Assembly: GCA_001643675.2 (NCBI GenBank)
Contig: LSRY02000012.1
Location: 1,614,501-1,678,500 of the forward strand
Source: Monocercomonoides exilis
Lineage: Eukaryota > Preaxostyla > Oxymonadida > Polymastigidae
DNA: 64,000 nt
Reading direction: 5' to 3'
Made by a program: the position numbers and the translations under genes. Position 1 is the first letter of the stretch, and the number at the start of each line of letters is the position of its first letter. Shown in pieces: positions 46,181-56,209 of this stretch. A model generated the notes under the pieces. That model was given only the letters and a program-made list of their open reading frames with translations. It did no database searches and was not told where the DNA came from.

Positions 46181-46930
46181 TCACATTGGCAACACCTTTT
46201 CTTTTGAAGAGAATTTTTGGGAAAGTTCACCAAAGAAAAATCCCTTCCAAAATGCCTTTATCGCTTTAGCAACAACAAATGCTTGCATTTCTCTCTGAAA
46301 AACAAAAACATCTTGTTCTGCATTCAATATCTTTTCAATTGTTGTCTGAAGTGAACAAGAAACAATAAAAGAAAAATTCAATTGAAACCTTCCATCGTAT
46401 CCACACTGTGTTCTAATTCGCAGGTAAATCGGGCTGTGCTTCTCGTTTACATTTACTAAAGTCAGATGCCTGTCTGCATAAATGGGATTCTCTTCTCTGA
46501 AACAGAAACTGTTTTTTTTTTTTCAGACATAATTTCGAGCTTTCCTCAACCGTTGCTTCTTTTCAAATGCCACTTTCACTTCAAATGCAACTGTGTTGAT
46601 TAAGCGGAGAAGCACCAAAATCCCTGTGCAATGAGTCACTCCAATGTTCAAACGAATACTTATCAATATCAGAACAATCGTAGGAAACAGGCTGAAATTA
46701 TCGCATTTTCCCCAATTCTTTTTCATCACCCTCTTTGTTTATGCTGCGTTGCGTTGTAAAGTTGTGTTGACGTTGGAGCCATCTTCCTTCTTCTGATTCT
46801 CTTTCTTTCTTTTGAAAAATACTGGAATGTGTATTTTAGAGCTTACTGAAATAGATTTGAACCTTATCCAACTGCGGGTTGAAGTCAAGACAATTCAAAA
46901 TATCATTGAAAGTCTCAGAAATCTAAAAAG
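46181..46930 (-). CDS. Tentative spliced gene of unknown product
   Basis: Several minus-strand segments look like exons and join by phase. One ends in a DILNCLDFNPQLDK stretch (about 46918-46850). One encodes FFKRKKENQKKEDGSN (about 46815-46765). A 100-nt exon, 46691-46592, encodes PVSYDCSDIDKYSFEHW and then SLHRDFGASPLNQH. The last, ending with TGA at 46181, encodes NPIYADRHLTLVNVNEKHSP and further residues to KVLPM. Acceptors TTCAG and donors GT are present, but the final junction needs an acceptor 2 nt from the better TTCAG, and no convincing start exon was found. The product is not recognised. It could be more than one gene, or include non-coding stretches. It lies tail-to-head behind the RPP14-like gene. 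Confidence 0.33.
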
Positions 46931-47076
46931 CCTCAATTATCATCCTTGACATGATCATAGATTCAGGATGTCATAAGTCTAAAAATATGAAAAGTTATTT
47001 TTAGTTGGATGAAAAATATTCAAATTTCGAATATTGTTATTGAAAAGGTTAAAAAATGAATAACAAGCACACCATA

Positions 47077-47595
47077 TCAGCATAATTGTAAAAGAAAAGG
47101 GGATGAAGAAACAACAGAAACATATGATAATTCGGTTTCTTTTCCAATATTCAATGTTACAGGGCACATCGTAAGTGCAGAATGTAATAAAGAAGTAGAT
47201 CTAAAAACAATTATGAATTAGCAAACAACAAAGAAAATATTACCGTTTAGTACATCTAATAATTGCTGTTTGAGATGAGTTGTCGAAATAAATAAGATTC
47301 CAAATAACGGACGCTATGCAATAATTAATGGATAATAAAACAAATTAAAAATATGATATAAAAAGGCTAACATTTTCCAGTTTCTCCTAAAAATGTAGCC
47401 AGTATAAGTTTTATTCTTCCCAAAGCTTCACTTGAATCATTGACTTTTGTGGAACCCTTGTCTGATTCGCTTTTGTAATAAAAAAATAAATGATTAAATG
47501 TTAATAATCTGAGTAATTAAAAGGAAAATATATGTTATAAACAATTTTATTTTCAAATAATGAAAATGTGGAGCAATTATTCTTTTATTTGACAT
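47077..47595 (-). CDS. RPP14: RPP14/POP5-family RNase P/MRP subunit
   Basis: Likely protein subunit of nuclear RNase P and RNase MRP (tRNA 5' processing, rRNA processing). Four tiny exons join in phase: 47595-47543, 47469-47372, 47313-47244 and 47200-47077, giving 114 aa (human RPP14 is 124). Landmarks against the human protein, from memory: HFHYLKIKFE (human EYHYMKVCLEF), a helix then FLGETG (human LFGEVD), a strand pair SVIWNLIYFDNSSQTAIIR (human LDILTYEEKTLSAILR), LLHSALTM (human LWSSLTLL), and the end SSSPFLLQLC (human QVSPFLLAL). Introns are 73, 58 and 43 bp; the last is very small. TGA stop. RPP14 and POP5 share a fold; the SPFLL ending favours RPP14. It is divergent from the WBP11-like gene with only 58 bp between start codons. 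Confidence 0.82.
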
Positions 47596-47653
47596 TTATA
47601 TACAAATGATGGTTTTTCCCATTTCCAACTTTTCAATTTCAATTTTCACCGCA
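47596..47653. promoter_or_regulatory. Very short bidirectional promoter
   Basis: Only 58 bp separate the ATG of the RPP14-like gene (minus) from the ATG of the WBP11-like gene (plus). Both 5' untranslated regions and core promoters must be here or overlap the coding exons. The DNA is AT-rich; no TATA box or other motif could be assigned. Confidence 0.6.
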
Positions 47654-49268
47654 ATGGCAAAAGAAAAATCAATGAATCCCGCAGAAGTTTTTCGTAGGCA
47701 ACAAAAGAAAAAAGAGCGTGAAAAAGTTTGATGTTAAAAAGCATTGAAAGCCACAATTTAAGAAATTTATTTGTGATTAAGATTCAAAAACAACGCCAAG
47801 AAAACAGAGAAAAACTGCAAGTTACACGTAATCCAGAAAGTGTAAAACACCAAATCGATCAGCTATCTCATGAAAAAGATTTGTCACGCAACAAAAAAGA
47901 CAAACTAAATCGCTTGAAGCAATTGGTTGAACAAGAAGAAAAAATTGTATGTTCATCAATGTTTTTAAACCTAAAATAATTATGTTATTTTCTCACAGAA
48001 AAATTCCACATCGTTTGTTTTTTATTTTTTTTACATGTGTTTGGTTTTAACTTTTCTGCACTATTTTTGACATTAGCCACAAATACCAATCCACTCGACA
48101 AAGTAATTCAGCGGATGACGATGATATCACAAAAAATTCATCAGGAGAAAATGTTGCATCTTCAAGTTTTCTCAGCGCTCAAACTGGGCAAAACAGGTTT
48201 ATCCCTGGAGCATTGTTTTCATCGCAATACCCTGCCCCACCACCTCCACCACCACCACCTCCTCCTCCTCCACCAGAATTTTACAAGTATTTGCAGCAAG
48301 GACATCAACAAACAGCTAAAGAAGGAGATTTTCAACAAAATGTTTTAGATTCCGAAAAAAAGCAAAATGAAGATGCAAATCAATTGAATGAGGAGCAAAA
48401 TGAAGAGGAAGGTTCCAACATGAATTCATTTCAATATCCCTCTTTCTATCTGAAGCTTTTCCCACCACCAATACCTTTTCAGCCATTTTCACAGCCATTT
48501 TTGGCATCTCCAGCATCCTTAGCACCTCTTCTTCCCTCTCCATTAGCTCCATTATCAATTTCACAGTTTCCAAATCCTGTGCCCCCGATGCCATTTCCCC
48601 TTCCGACTTTGCAAATGCCTTATGTTGATCATATGCCTGGCTCCTTAGCCCCTTCTTTCCCATCATCAAATCCAGGTGCTTCTTCGAATAACCTTCAATC
48701 AGTTGCACTTTCTGATGAAGTTAAATCAGATTCGTCTCCTTCACAGAACTTGGATAATATCGCAAATAATTCCACTTCTCCTCAGCCATCCAACGCAAAT
48801 GAATCAGAAACTACTCACAGTTCATCTGAACCTACCAAATTTACTCCATTCGTTTCATTTGTTCCTCCGTCGATTCTTTTAAAGAGAAAAGCAAAAGAAA
48901 ATCCATCATTGTCAAAAAGTGAGCCTGCAATTGATAGAGGGGAAGAAGTTACAACACTCAGCAGTTCAAATAAACAACTTGATTCTTCAGTCTCGTTGGT
49001 AGCGTCAAAAGATGCGAACTCAAATTCTGATAGCAAATCGACAAGAACTTTGGTAAGCAAATCCAATTCTTCTGATATGTGCAATGATAAAAATTATGTT
49101 TCTGGAGGGCTTTCGGAAAGTGCTGCAACAACTTCCTCTTCTGTTAATCCTTCAAATATACAAACCGAAACAATTTCTAGCAAAGCTGAACCTACAGCTT
49201 CAGATGAGAATAAAATGACACAAGACGAAGATGACGATCAAATAGACATTTTTTCTTTTATGAACTAA
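47654..49268 (+). CDS. WBP11: WBP11-like splicing factor
   Basis: Nuclear Pro-rich protein of the spliceosome (WBP11/SIPP1 family). Exons: 47654-47725, 47782-47946, a 14-nt microexon 47999-48012, and 48077-49268; 480 aa. The first 79 residues are the Wbp11 domain: MNPAEVFRRQQKKKEREK then Lys/Arg/Gln-rich helices with NPESVKHQIDQL and NRLKQLVEQEEKI (family: NPAEAYRKEQRKKELKKNKKER..., IREQIEKLE). A run of twelve or more prolines ending PPEFYKY (about nt 48237-48285), then PMPFPLPTLQMP-type Pro-rich stretches, fit WW/SH3-binding. The C-terminus is Ser-rich and closes with an acidic DEDDDQIDIFSFMN. Introns are 52-64 bp. The domain call is firm, the one-to-one orthology likely. Confidence 0.83.
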
Positions 49269-49587
49269 GATTGAAGCTCAATGTTATGATCTTTCATTTT
49301 TTTATAAAATTGTTTTAATTTATTTTCATTTTTAAGTGCGAATAATAACTTTATTTCAATTTTTCCACATTAATAGGATTATGAATTTTGTTAATGCTGG
49401 AGATAAAAAAAGAAAGAAAGAAAGAAAGAAATTAAATACGAAACTTATCAAAAACTGATTTATTGTTCTTTACAATGCATGAATGAAAAGAAAGAAATTT
49501 TTTTTTTTTTTTTTTTTGATTGCGAAAACAGTGAAAGTCGGAAAAATAATATGGTACACCACATCCCCTCTTCTTTTTCGAAGCTCA
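49269..49587. other. Intergenic spacer with simple repeats
   Basis: About 320 bp between the WBP11-like gene and TFB2, same strand. It contains (GAAA)n at about 49408-49431 and a T run of roughly 19-20 at 49498-49517. No gene seen; the TFB2 promoter must lie here. Confidence 0.5.
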
Positions 49588-51960
49588 ATGGGGATTCTGA
49601 TTTTGGATTTTTTCGTTTCTTTTCAGAATGTCCTTGACATCTTGTATACAAAGAGTCATTCTATGGCTGCAATTGTGATGAAATTTTTACCTCCATTGGC
49701 AAAACAGCTTGTTTTAAGAATGTTGTCATTTGGGAATATTCCTTGTAAGGCTTCTGTATTCGAAAGTTGGATCGAAGATACAGTGGAAGGAAGATTAAAA
49801 TGCAAAGAGTGTTTAACACTTTTAAGAAAGCTTCGAGTTTTATTGACAATACAAACACAAACAACACCTCCAGAGACTTTTATTGGAATTAACCCACCAT
49901 TCAGGCAATGCCTACTGATTGCATTATCTGGGTATATTATTGCAAATTTTATTGCATTTATTTGTGTGCATTTTTTTGAAATGTAGACCAGAATGTAGAT
50001 TTTTGTCACCGAAACAAAAGCTTACCCCTACGCCTCCATTATCTTACCTTGCGCGATATTCTACAGAAAGGTTTTCAATCGAGAAATAATTTTCTTTCTT
50101 TCTTTGAGGCATATTTACTTATTTTAGATGGGAGCTTGTTTTTTATATTTTGTTAGGCCGCTTCGAAGATATTGAGCTGCATAGTCACTATCAGCGATAT
50201 GCTCGTCCAATGAACATTCTTCGAATCGTTCTATTATTGCAATCTCTTCAGCTTATTACTGTCATTCAAAATAACGAACCTATTACTGTTGATGATGATG
50301 AAATTAATATTCCTTCAGAAATGACATTAGATGAAAAATTGGGAACAGATAAATCAGAATTAAAATCTGATGAAAAGTTTTCTTCAATGATACCCCACGT
50401 TATGCCAAAGGAGGATTCATCTTTTACTTTGAATTCTTCGATTTATTCAACCAACCCTGGAGCACAAAATAGAGAATTACGAGTTAGTTCTAAAGTCACA
50501 TCAAAAGAAGAAGACGATGATGACGATGATGATGAAGACGAAGATGACTATGACAATGACAGCAGTCTCGATGACAGCGATGAGGTTGGTTTAAAAGGTG
50601 CAGAAAATGGCAACAGCGACGACTATATGCCCGATGATGATGAGTCAGAAGGCGACGATTTTTCAATCAATGAACGCTCTCATTCCACAAAAGCTGCAAA
50701 GAAGAAGAGCAAAAGCGCCAATCCTTCGAAAAATTCAGCTTCTTCTTCTTCTTCTTCTTCTTCTTCCAGTTCACTTCATTCCATTTCAGATTCTCAATCT
50801 CCTTCTCCCTCTCCCTCTCCCTCTTCAGTTCCTTCTTCCTCCACAAATCATCAATCCATCACACACTCTGTTTTTGACTCGATTGAAGAGCTTCTCTTCC
50901 CTTCTCTTCCTCCTCCCCCGCCTCTCCCTCCCCCGCCTTCCATTGTCGCCACCAACACCTCAATCGGCTTCCGCTTTCTTCTTCACTCGACGTCTTCGCA
51001 GTTGTGGCGGCTGTTCATTGCATGTGCCGACACTGCAGACAGAAGAGACACCGCTTCCCGCACAGAAATCGTGTCCCTGCTGACTCGCCTCATCATGCTG
51101 CCAATTGGAAAGAGGCAGAGCTTTGAAGTTGTTGCTCCTCAGAGTGGCACAAGTGAGTTTGGGGTGGATGAGAAGAAGCACATCTCACTCGACGCACAGA
51201 AAGACGCTGAAGATTCGCTGAGGTCGTTTCAGATGACTCCTCTTCAGTTCCGATTTCTGTGTGATTTGAGCGATTTGGGGCTGATCTTCATGTTTTACAA
51301 TGACAACAGCATGTTCTTCACGACGCCGCTGATGGCGCTGCTGAAGGAAGACGAGAACTCGACACACGACGTCTTCAGCGAGCTGGACGAAGGAGAAGAC
51401 GAAGAAGCATCTCAAAACAAGAGTGAGCTAAAGATGATGGCTGATGCTTCTCCTTCTTCCTCCTCCTCTTCCTCTTCCTCTCTTCCCCCAGAGCTGTTCT
51501 CATCCTCCTCCATTCTCCACTCCCTCACCTCTCTCATGGGCTTCATCATTGTTGAGCCCAATGCGCGTGTCTATGCCTTCTCCTCCTCTCCTTTCCACCA
51601 GCGCATTCTCTCTCTCTTTTTGGATGTCGAATATCTTCTTCCTTCTCTTCTCGTCGGCTCGCTCACTCGACGCAGCGTCAGAAGAGCGTTTAAAGCGGAT
51701 CTCCATGCTGAGCAGGTTTTATTGGATTTCTTTTAAGAATTTATTTATTTATTTATTTTATTTATTTCTTATTACGTCTGCTATTATAATTTGTGAATGA
51801 AATGCTCCTTATTCTTTGTAGATTGTTGATTATCTTGAACAGCATTGCCATCCAGCTGCAAAAAAACAGAGTGGCTCCTCTCTTCCTGAAGCAGTTGTCA
51901 ATCAGGTTTATATTACTTTCTTTCTTTCTTTCTCTTTCTCTTTCTCCTTCTCTTTCTCTT

Positions 51961-51993
<33 letters not shown>

Positions 51994-52309
51994 TTGTTTA
52001 TTTGACTTATTGTATTTATATAATCATTGCATTTAACATTATTTTCTGTTTTATTCAAATATTCAGATATTCATATGGAAGAAAGAACGTGAAAGATTCC
52101 GTCTTGCTCCTGCTGTGATGATGGAGCCTTTCCTCTCCACTCACATTTTCGAGTCCACACTTCAATTCACACAATCGACAAATTCTTTGCTTTGGGCAGA
52201 TGCAAACACAGCCACAATCGTCATCAAAGCAGAAGCTCGCGACGTTGTCACTCGACACGTGACGGAGCTTATCGACTTACAAAGATTATCGCTCATTCAG
52301 CAGCAGTGA
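49588..52309 (+). CDS. GTF2H4: TFIIH subunit TFB2 / GTF2H4 (p52)
   Basis: Subunit of TFIIH (transcription initiation and nucleotide excision repair) that anchors and stimulates the XPB helicase. Five exons in phase: 49588-49931, 49987-50070, 50128-51715, 51822-51905 and 52067-52309; 780 aa (human about 460). Family landmarks: NVLDILYTKS (human DVLDRLYGHP), PPLAKQLVLRML (human PSLAKQYVMRLL), NPPFRQCLLIALSG (human NPIFRQNLRIALLG), RWELVFYILLG across the exon 2/3 junction (human RWEVVLHFMVG), GFRFLLHSTSSQLWRL, TPLQFRFLCDLSDLGLIF, GFIIVEPNARVYAF, then a C-terminal IVDYLEQHCHP and FIWKKERERFRLAP. Extra length comes from an acidic/poly-Ser/Pro insertion at about residues 190-415 and a shorter one near 51360-51520. 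The start ATG at 49588 is chosen because LDFFVSFQNVLDILY matches the human N-terminus without splicing. Confidence 0.92.
51915..51990. repeat. CT-rich microsatellite in a TFB2 intron
   Basis: TTTC, then CTTTCT, then CT dinucleotide repeats, then a few CTAT units, within the fourth TFB2 intron (51906-52066). It may double as a long pyrimidine tract upstream of the acceptor at 52066. Confidence 0.8.
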
Positions 52310-52559
52310 ATTGTCTAATTATTTATTTCATCATTTATGTTTTTGTTCACGTTTTTAATTGTGTTTTTTTGTATATTTTTTCATTTAATGATATATCCGT
52401 CTTTTGACAAAAAACAGAAGGATAATATTTGGTAATGCATTAAATTTTTGCAATAAATACTCCAAATTCTTATTTTATTTTAATAGTTTATTCTGCAAAG
52501 AATTTATTTCTGTTCCGATGGAAATAATTATGGCAACAGATATTATTTGGCAATAATAA

Positions 52560-55500
52560 ATGGGAAAAAGCAAGAAAAAGCCTCAATCAAAAGAGAATGA
52601 ACCCATTCAATTCATAAATTTACATCTGAAAGCACTTCCTGCTGCAGAAGACGATTTTCAAGAGTTTATTGGAGTCATGTGCGGTTTGTTTCTTATTTTT
52701 TTGTGTTGTATGTTTTTTGTGAACTGTATATACAAATTTTTACTCACATAGCTCCAATACAGAAAAAATTAGAAGCAGCAGGTATTGCATATGAAAAGAG
52801 ATTTGGAAGATTAAGTGAGTTTAATGAGGAAATGAATGAGTCAAAAAATCAAAGCGAAGAAGAATCTGCTTCGTCATCTTCAACTCCATCTTCATCTAGC
52901 TCTCGCACTTATGAGCGCAGAACTTATGAAAGAACAAGCGCTTCTGGAACAGCATCAGCGGCTTCTGGAAAATTGGCCAAGTATGTAAAAGAAGACACAA
53001 GGAATTTGTATGAGGTTTTAGAAATTGAAGATATTGGAGAATATGCAACTCCAGAAGAAATAAAGAAAGCGCATCGTAGGCTTGCCTTGAAATACCATCC
53101 TGACAAGAAGGGGAAATCATCAGAAATGACTGATGAAGAAATGGCAACTCGGTTCAGGGAAGTTCAAGAGGCATATGAAGTACTGATGGATCCATTGTTA
53201 AAGAGGCAATACGATTCTCTTCTTCCATTTGATGACAGAATACCAAGTGACGGTCAAGCAAGTGATGCAATTTTTGGTGTTTGGCCTCAACCTTCTTCAT
53301 CATCTGGAACTGAAAAAGTGAAAGGAAAAGGCCGAAATGCTTCAAAGCAAACAACTTCATCGTCAACTTCTCCATCACCGTCACCGTCACCGTCAACTTC
53401 TACATCTTCACAAGATCCTTTGGTTCGTTTTCATACTCGAGAGAACTTTGCATCTGCGTGGAAAGCATTCGAATCGATGTTTGCCGGCGTCTTCCGCCGG
53501 AATTCGAAGTGGTCGCGAGTGCATCCTGTGCCTCAGCTTGGTGCGATGGATGCGTCTCGTGATGAGATCAACGAGTTCTACAAGTACTGGTCGAGCTTCA
53601 AGACATGGCGGGAGTTTCCTTCGTCCGAAGAGATGAATGTGGAGCAGGCAGAGTCGAGAGATGAGAGGCGGTGGATGGAGCGGCAGAATGTGAAGCTGAA
53701 GATGAAGGCACGAAATGCCGAGCTTCAGCGGATCACTCGTTTGACTGAGACAGCACGCACATATGATCCACGTCTTCGGTGGATGAATGAAGAGGAGAAG
53801 ATTGAGAAAGAGCGGAAGGAGAGAAGCGAGAAGGATGCAAAGAGAGAGGAGGAGGAAAGAGAAGAGAGAGAGAGAAAGGCAAGGATGCAGCACAGGAAGG
53901 AAGAAGAAGAGAGAAGAAAGAAAGAAGCAGAGGCGCTAAAGAATCAGGCGAAGAAGCTGCGAAATCGGGTGAGAGGGGATGTGACACAATTGACAAGCAT
54001 TTGCGAAGAAGTGGAACTTTTAAAGGAAAATCAGCTTTGTACTCAAGTAAACATACTTCTGAATGAATTCCAAGCAGAAGAGAAGGAAAAGGAAAAGAGG
54101 AAGGACGGAGCGAAGAAGAAACAGGATAAAGGAAAAGCTGATGAGAAGGAAGAGGAGAAAGAAAGCAAAGAAGAAGGCGAAGAGCAAAAATGGTTGGTTG
54201 AGATATTTAGTTCAAAAGAACTGGATACTTTGAATGTTTCTACAAAAATTTCAACTTACTTGAACCAACTCAATCTCGAGGAACTGAAGGCGAAAAGTGA
54301 TTCATTTGCTGAAATATTAGCTCAATACAAGACTTCTTCCCAGCAACAACCGAAAAAGAAGAAAGGCAAAGAACAGAAAGTAGAAGTTGGAGAAGGTCAG
54401 ACACTCGGTGGAGAATGGAAGAAGAAGGCGCTGTTTGCACTTTCATCGTTCCATTTGGCTGTTGTTGACGCAACAAAAACAGAAGTTGTGTCTCTTTCAA
54501 CAATTGCAGGTGATGATGCTTCTTCTCCTTCTTCTTCGTCTTCTGCTTCTGCTTCTGCTTCTGCTTCATCATCATCGTCTTCTTCTTCTTCAGATTCAGA
54601 CTCCGCTAAGAGTTCATCCCAATGGAGCACAGAAGAGGTGGATCTGCTTATTGCTGCAGTGAAGAGATTTCCTCCGGGTGTGAAGCAGCGCTGGACGAAA
54701 ATCAGCCAGGCCACACGAAGATCAGAAGAGGAGTGCATTGCCAAGTCGAAGGATCTGCAGCAGCAGGGCGGGAAGCAGTCGACAAAGGATTCGATTGAGC
54801 AGTTTCTGCTGCAGCGGCAGAAGCACATTCAGAAGATTGGCGGGGGAAGCGGAGGGAATTACACGGGGTTGGCGTCGGCGACTCCTTCTGCTGTGCCAAA
54901 TGTGAACATCAAAGGAGCAACTGGGTTTGTGCCAATAACAGCGATTCCAATGCAGGCGTATCAGACCATTCTCGAACTTCATAAAGACGAGAAAGACAAC
55001 ACGAAGGGGACAGCGAAAGAACAAGAGGAAGAAAAGCCGAAAAAGAAAGAAAGTTCAAGATCAGGTACAAAAGAACAAGAAAAGAAAGAAGAGAAGAAGG
55101 ACGAGAAGAAAGAAGAAAAATCCAAAGAGACAGAAAATGAAAGCAGTCAGAGTGCACAAGCAGCAGAAGTGAGGTGGTCAAAGGAAGAGCAAATGAAACT
55201 GGAAGAAGGGCTGAGGAAATTCCCTGCTTCACTTGGAAAAGAAAGGTTTGGATAAATTATTGTTCTTATCTTCAGTTAATGAAGTCTTATTTTTCTTTGA
55301 TATTTTGTACTTTTTTTTTTTTTGTTGTTGTTGTGCCTTTTGTATTTGTAATAACATTTATAATTGAATCTTCTGACATTTTGATTTCAATTTTATACTT
55401 TTTTTCAATCAAATATTCTTGAATTTTTTGTTTTTTATCCTTTTTGTCGATTTCCTTCTCTCAGATGGAGCAAGATCGCTGAGCTAATCGGAACAAAGAC

Positions 55501-55612
55501 AAAGAAAGAGTGCATAGAGCGTTTCAAAGAATTGGCAAGGCTTGTGAAAGCAAGTGCTCCTTCTTCGTCTGCGCCTTCTTCATCTCACAGTGCAACACCC
55601 ACTTCAAAATGA
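52560..55612 (+). CDS. DNAJC2: DNAJC2 / zuotin, ribosome-associated J-protein with two SANT domains
   Basis: Ribosome-bound Hsp70 co-chaperone for nascent chains. Three exons in phase: 52560-52683, 52752-55245 and 55465-55612; 921 aa (human 621). J domain at about 126-200 with the catalytic HPD at 157-159 (LALKYHPDKK). Zuotin homology follows: ENFASAWKAFESMFAGVFRRNSKW in two overlapping parts, WREF, and ESRDERRWMERQN (human ECRDERRWIEKQN). Then come a long Glu/Lys/Arg charged region (ribosome-binding in the family), SANT 1 near 664-710 (WSTEEVDLLIAAVKRFPPG), and SANT 2 from about 848 (WSKEEQMKLEEGLRKFP) split by the last intron and finishing RWSKIAELIG...KKECIERFKEL. Start and first junction fit: exon 1 ends VMC and the split codon gives Ala. 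Low-complexity insertions explain the extra length. It lies 250 bp downstream of TFB2. Confidence 0.94.
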
Positions 55613-56209
55613 AATATTCAGCTGCTTTTGGAAAAGCGGCAATTAAAGAAATCTTTTCTTATATTTTTGATATTTATTCATTTTTTATGTGAATTAATAA
55701 AAAGCAAATTCTGTTTCAATTTTTCTTTCAACTTTTTGGTATTAAATTGGTTAAATCAACAAAAGTTGTAAAAGAGAAATAAGTTCAATTGAAAATATGA
55801 ACCCAGTTTGAATTGAATTGCTGTGTATTTTCCTTCTCAACAACAGTCACGAATCAATCAAACTTCTATTCTTTCCACAAAAAGTTAATAGCTTATCAAA
55901 TATGTTTTCTTTGGATAAACTTAACACAGAAGTGTGAAAATATTTGTGCTAAATGTAAATTACACCAAAAGAATTTTCAAATATACACGCAATTGTATCA
56001 ATTCAAAAAAAAAGTGTGTGTGCTGCATCAAAATAAAATCCTTAAACAATTTCTAATAAACAATAAAAAATGGAAATTATGAAAACAATCAAAGAATACA
56101 ATATATACAAACATAATCACCACATCATCCTTATCTACAAAAGCTCAACAGTTCAAAAAGAAGTATAGCCTTCCCTCTTCTTCCCTCAAAACCATCATTC
56201 ATTTTCAGT
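55613..56209. other. Convergent intergenic region
   Basis: About 600 bp between the DNAJC2 stop (plus) and the end of the DUF3825 copy B gene (minus). AT-rich, no repeat and no supported gene; the open frame at 55813-56082 lacks any coding signal. It presumably contains both 3' untranslated regions. Confidence 0.45.
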
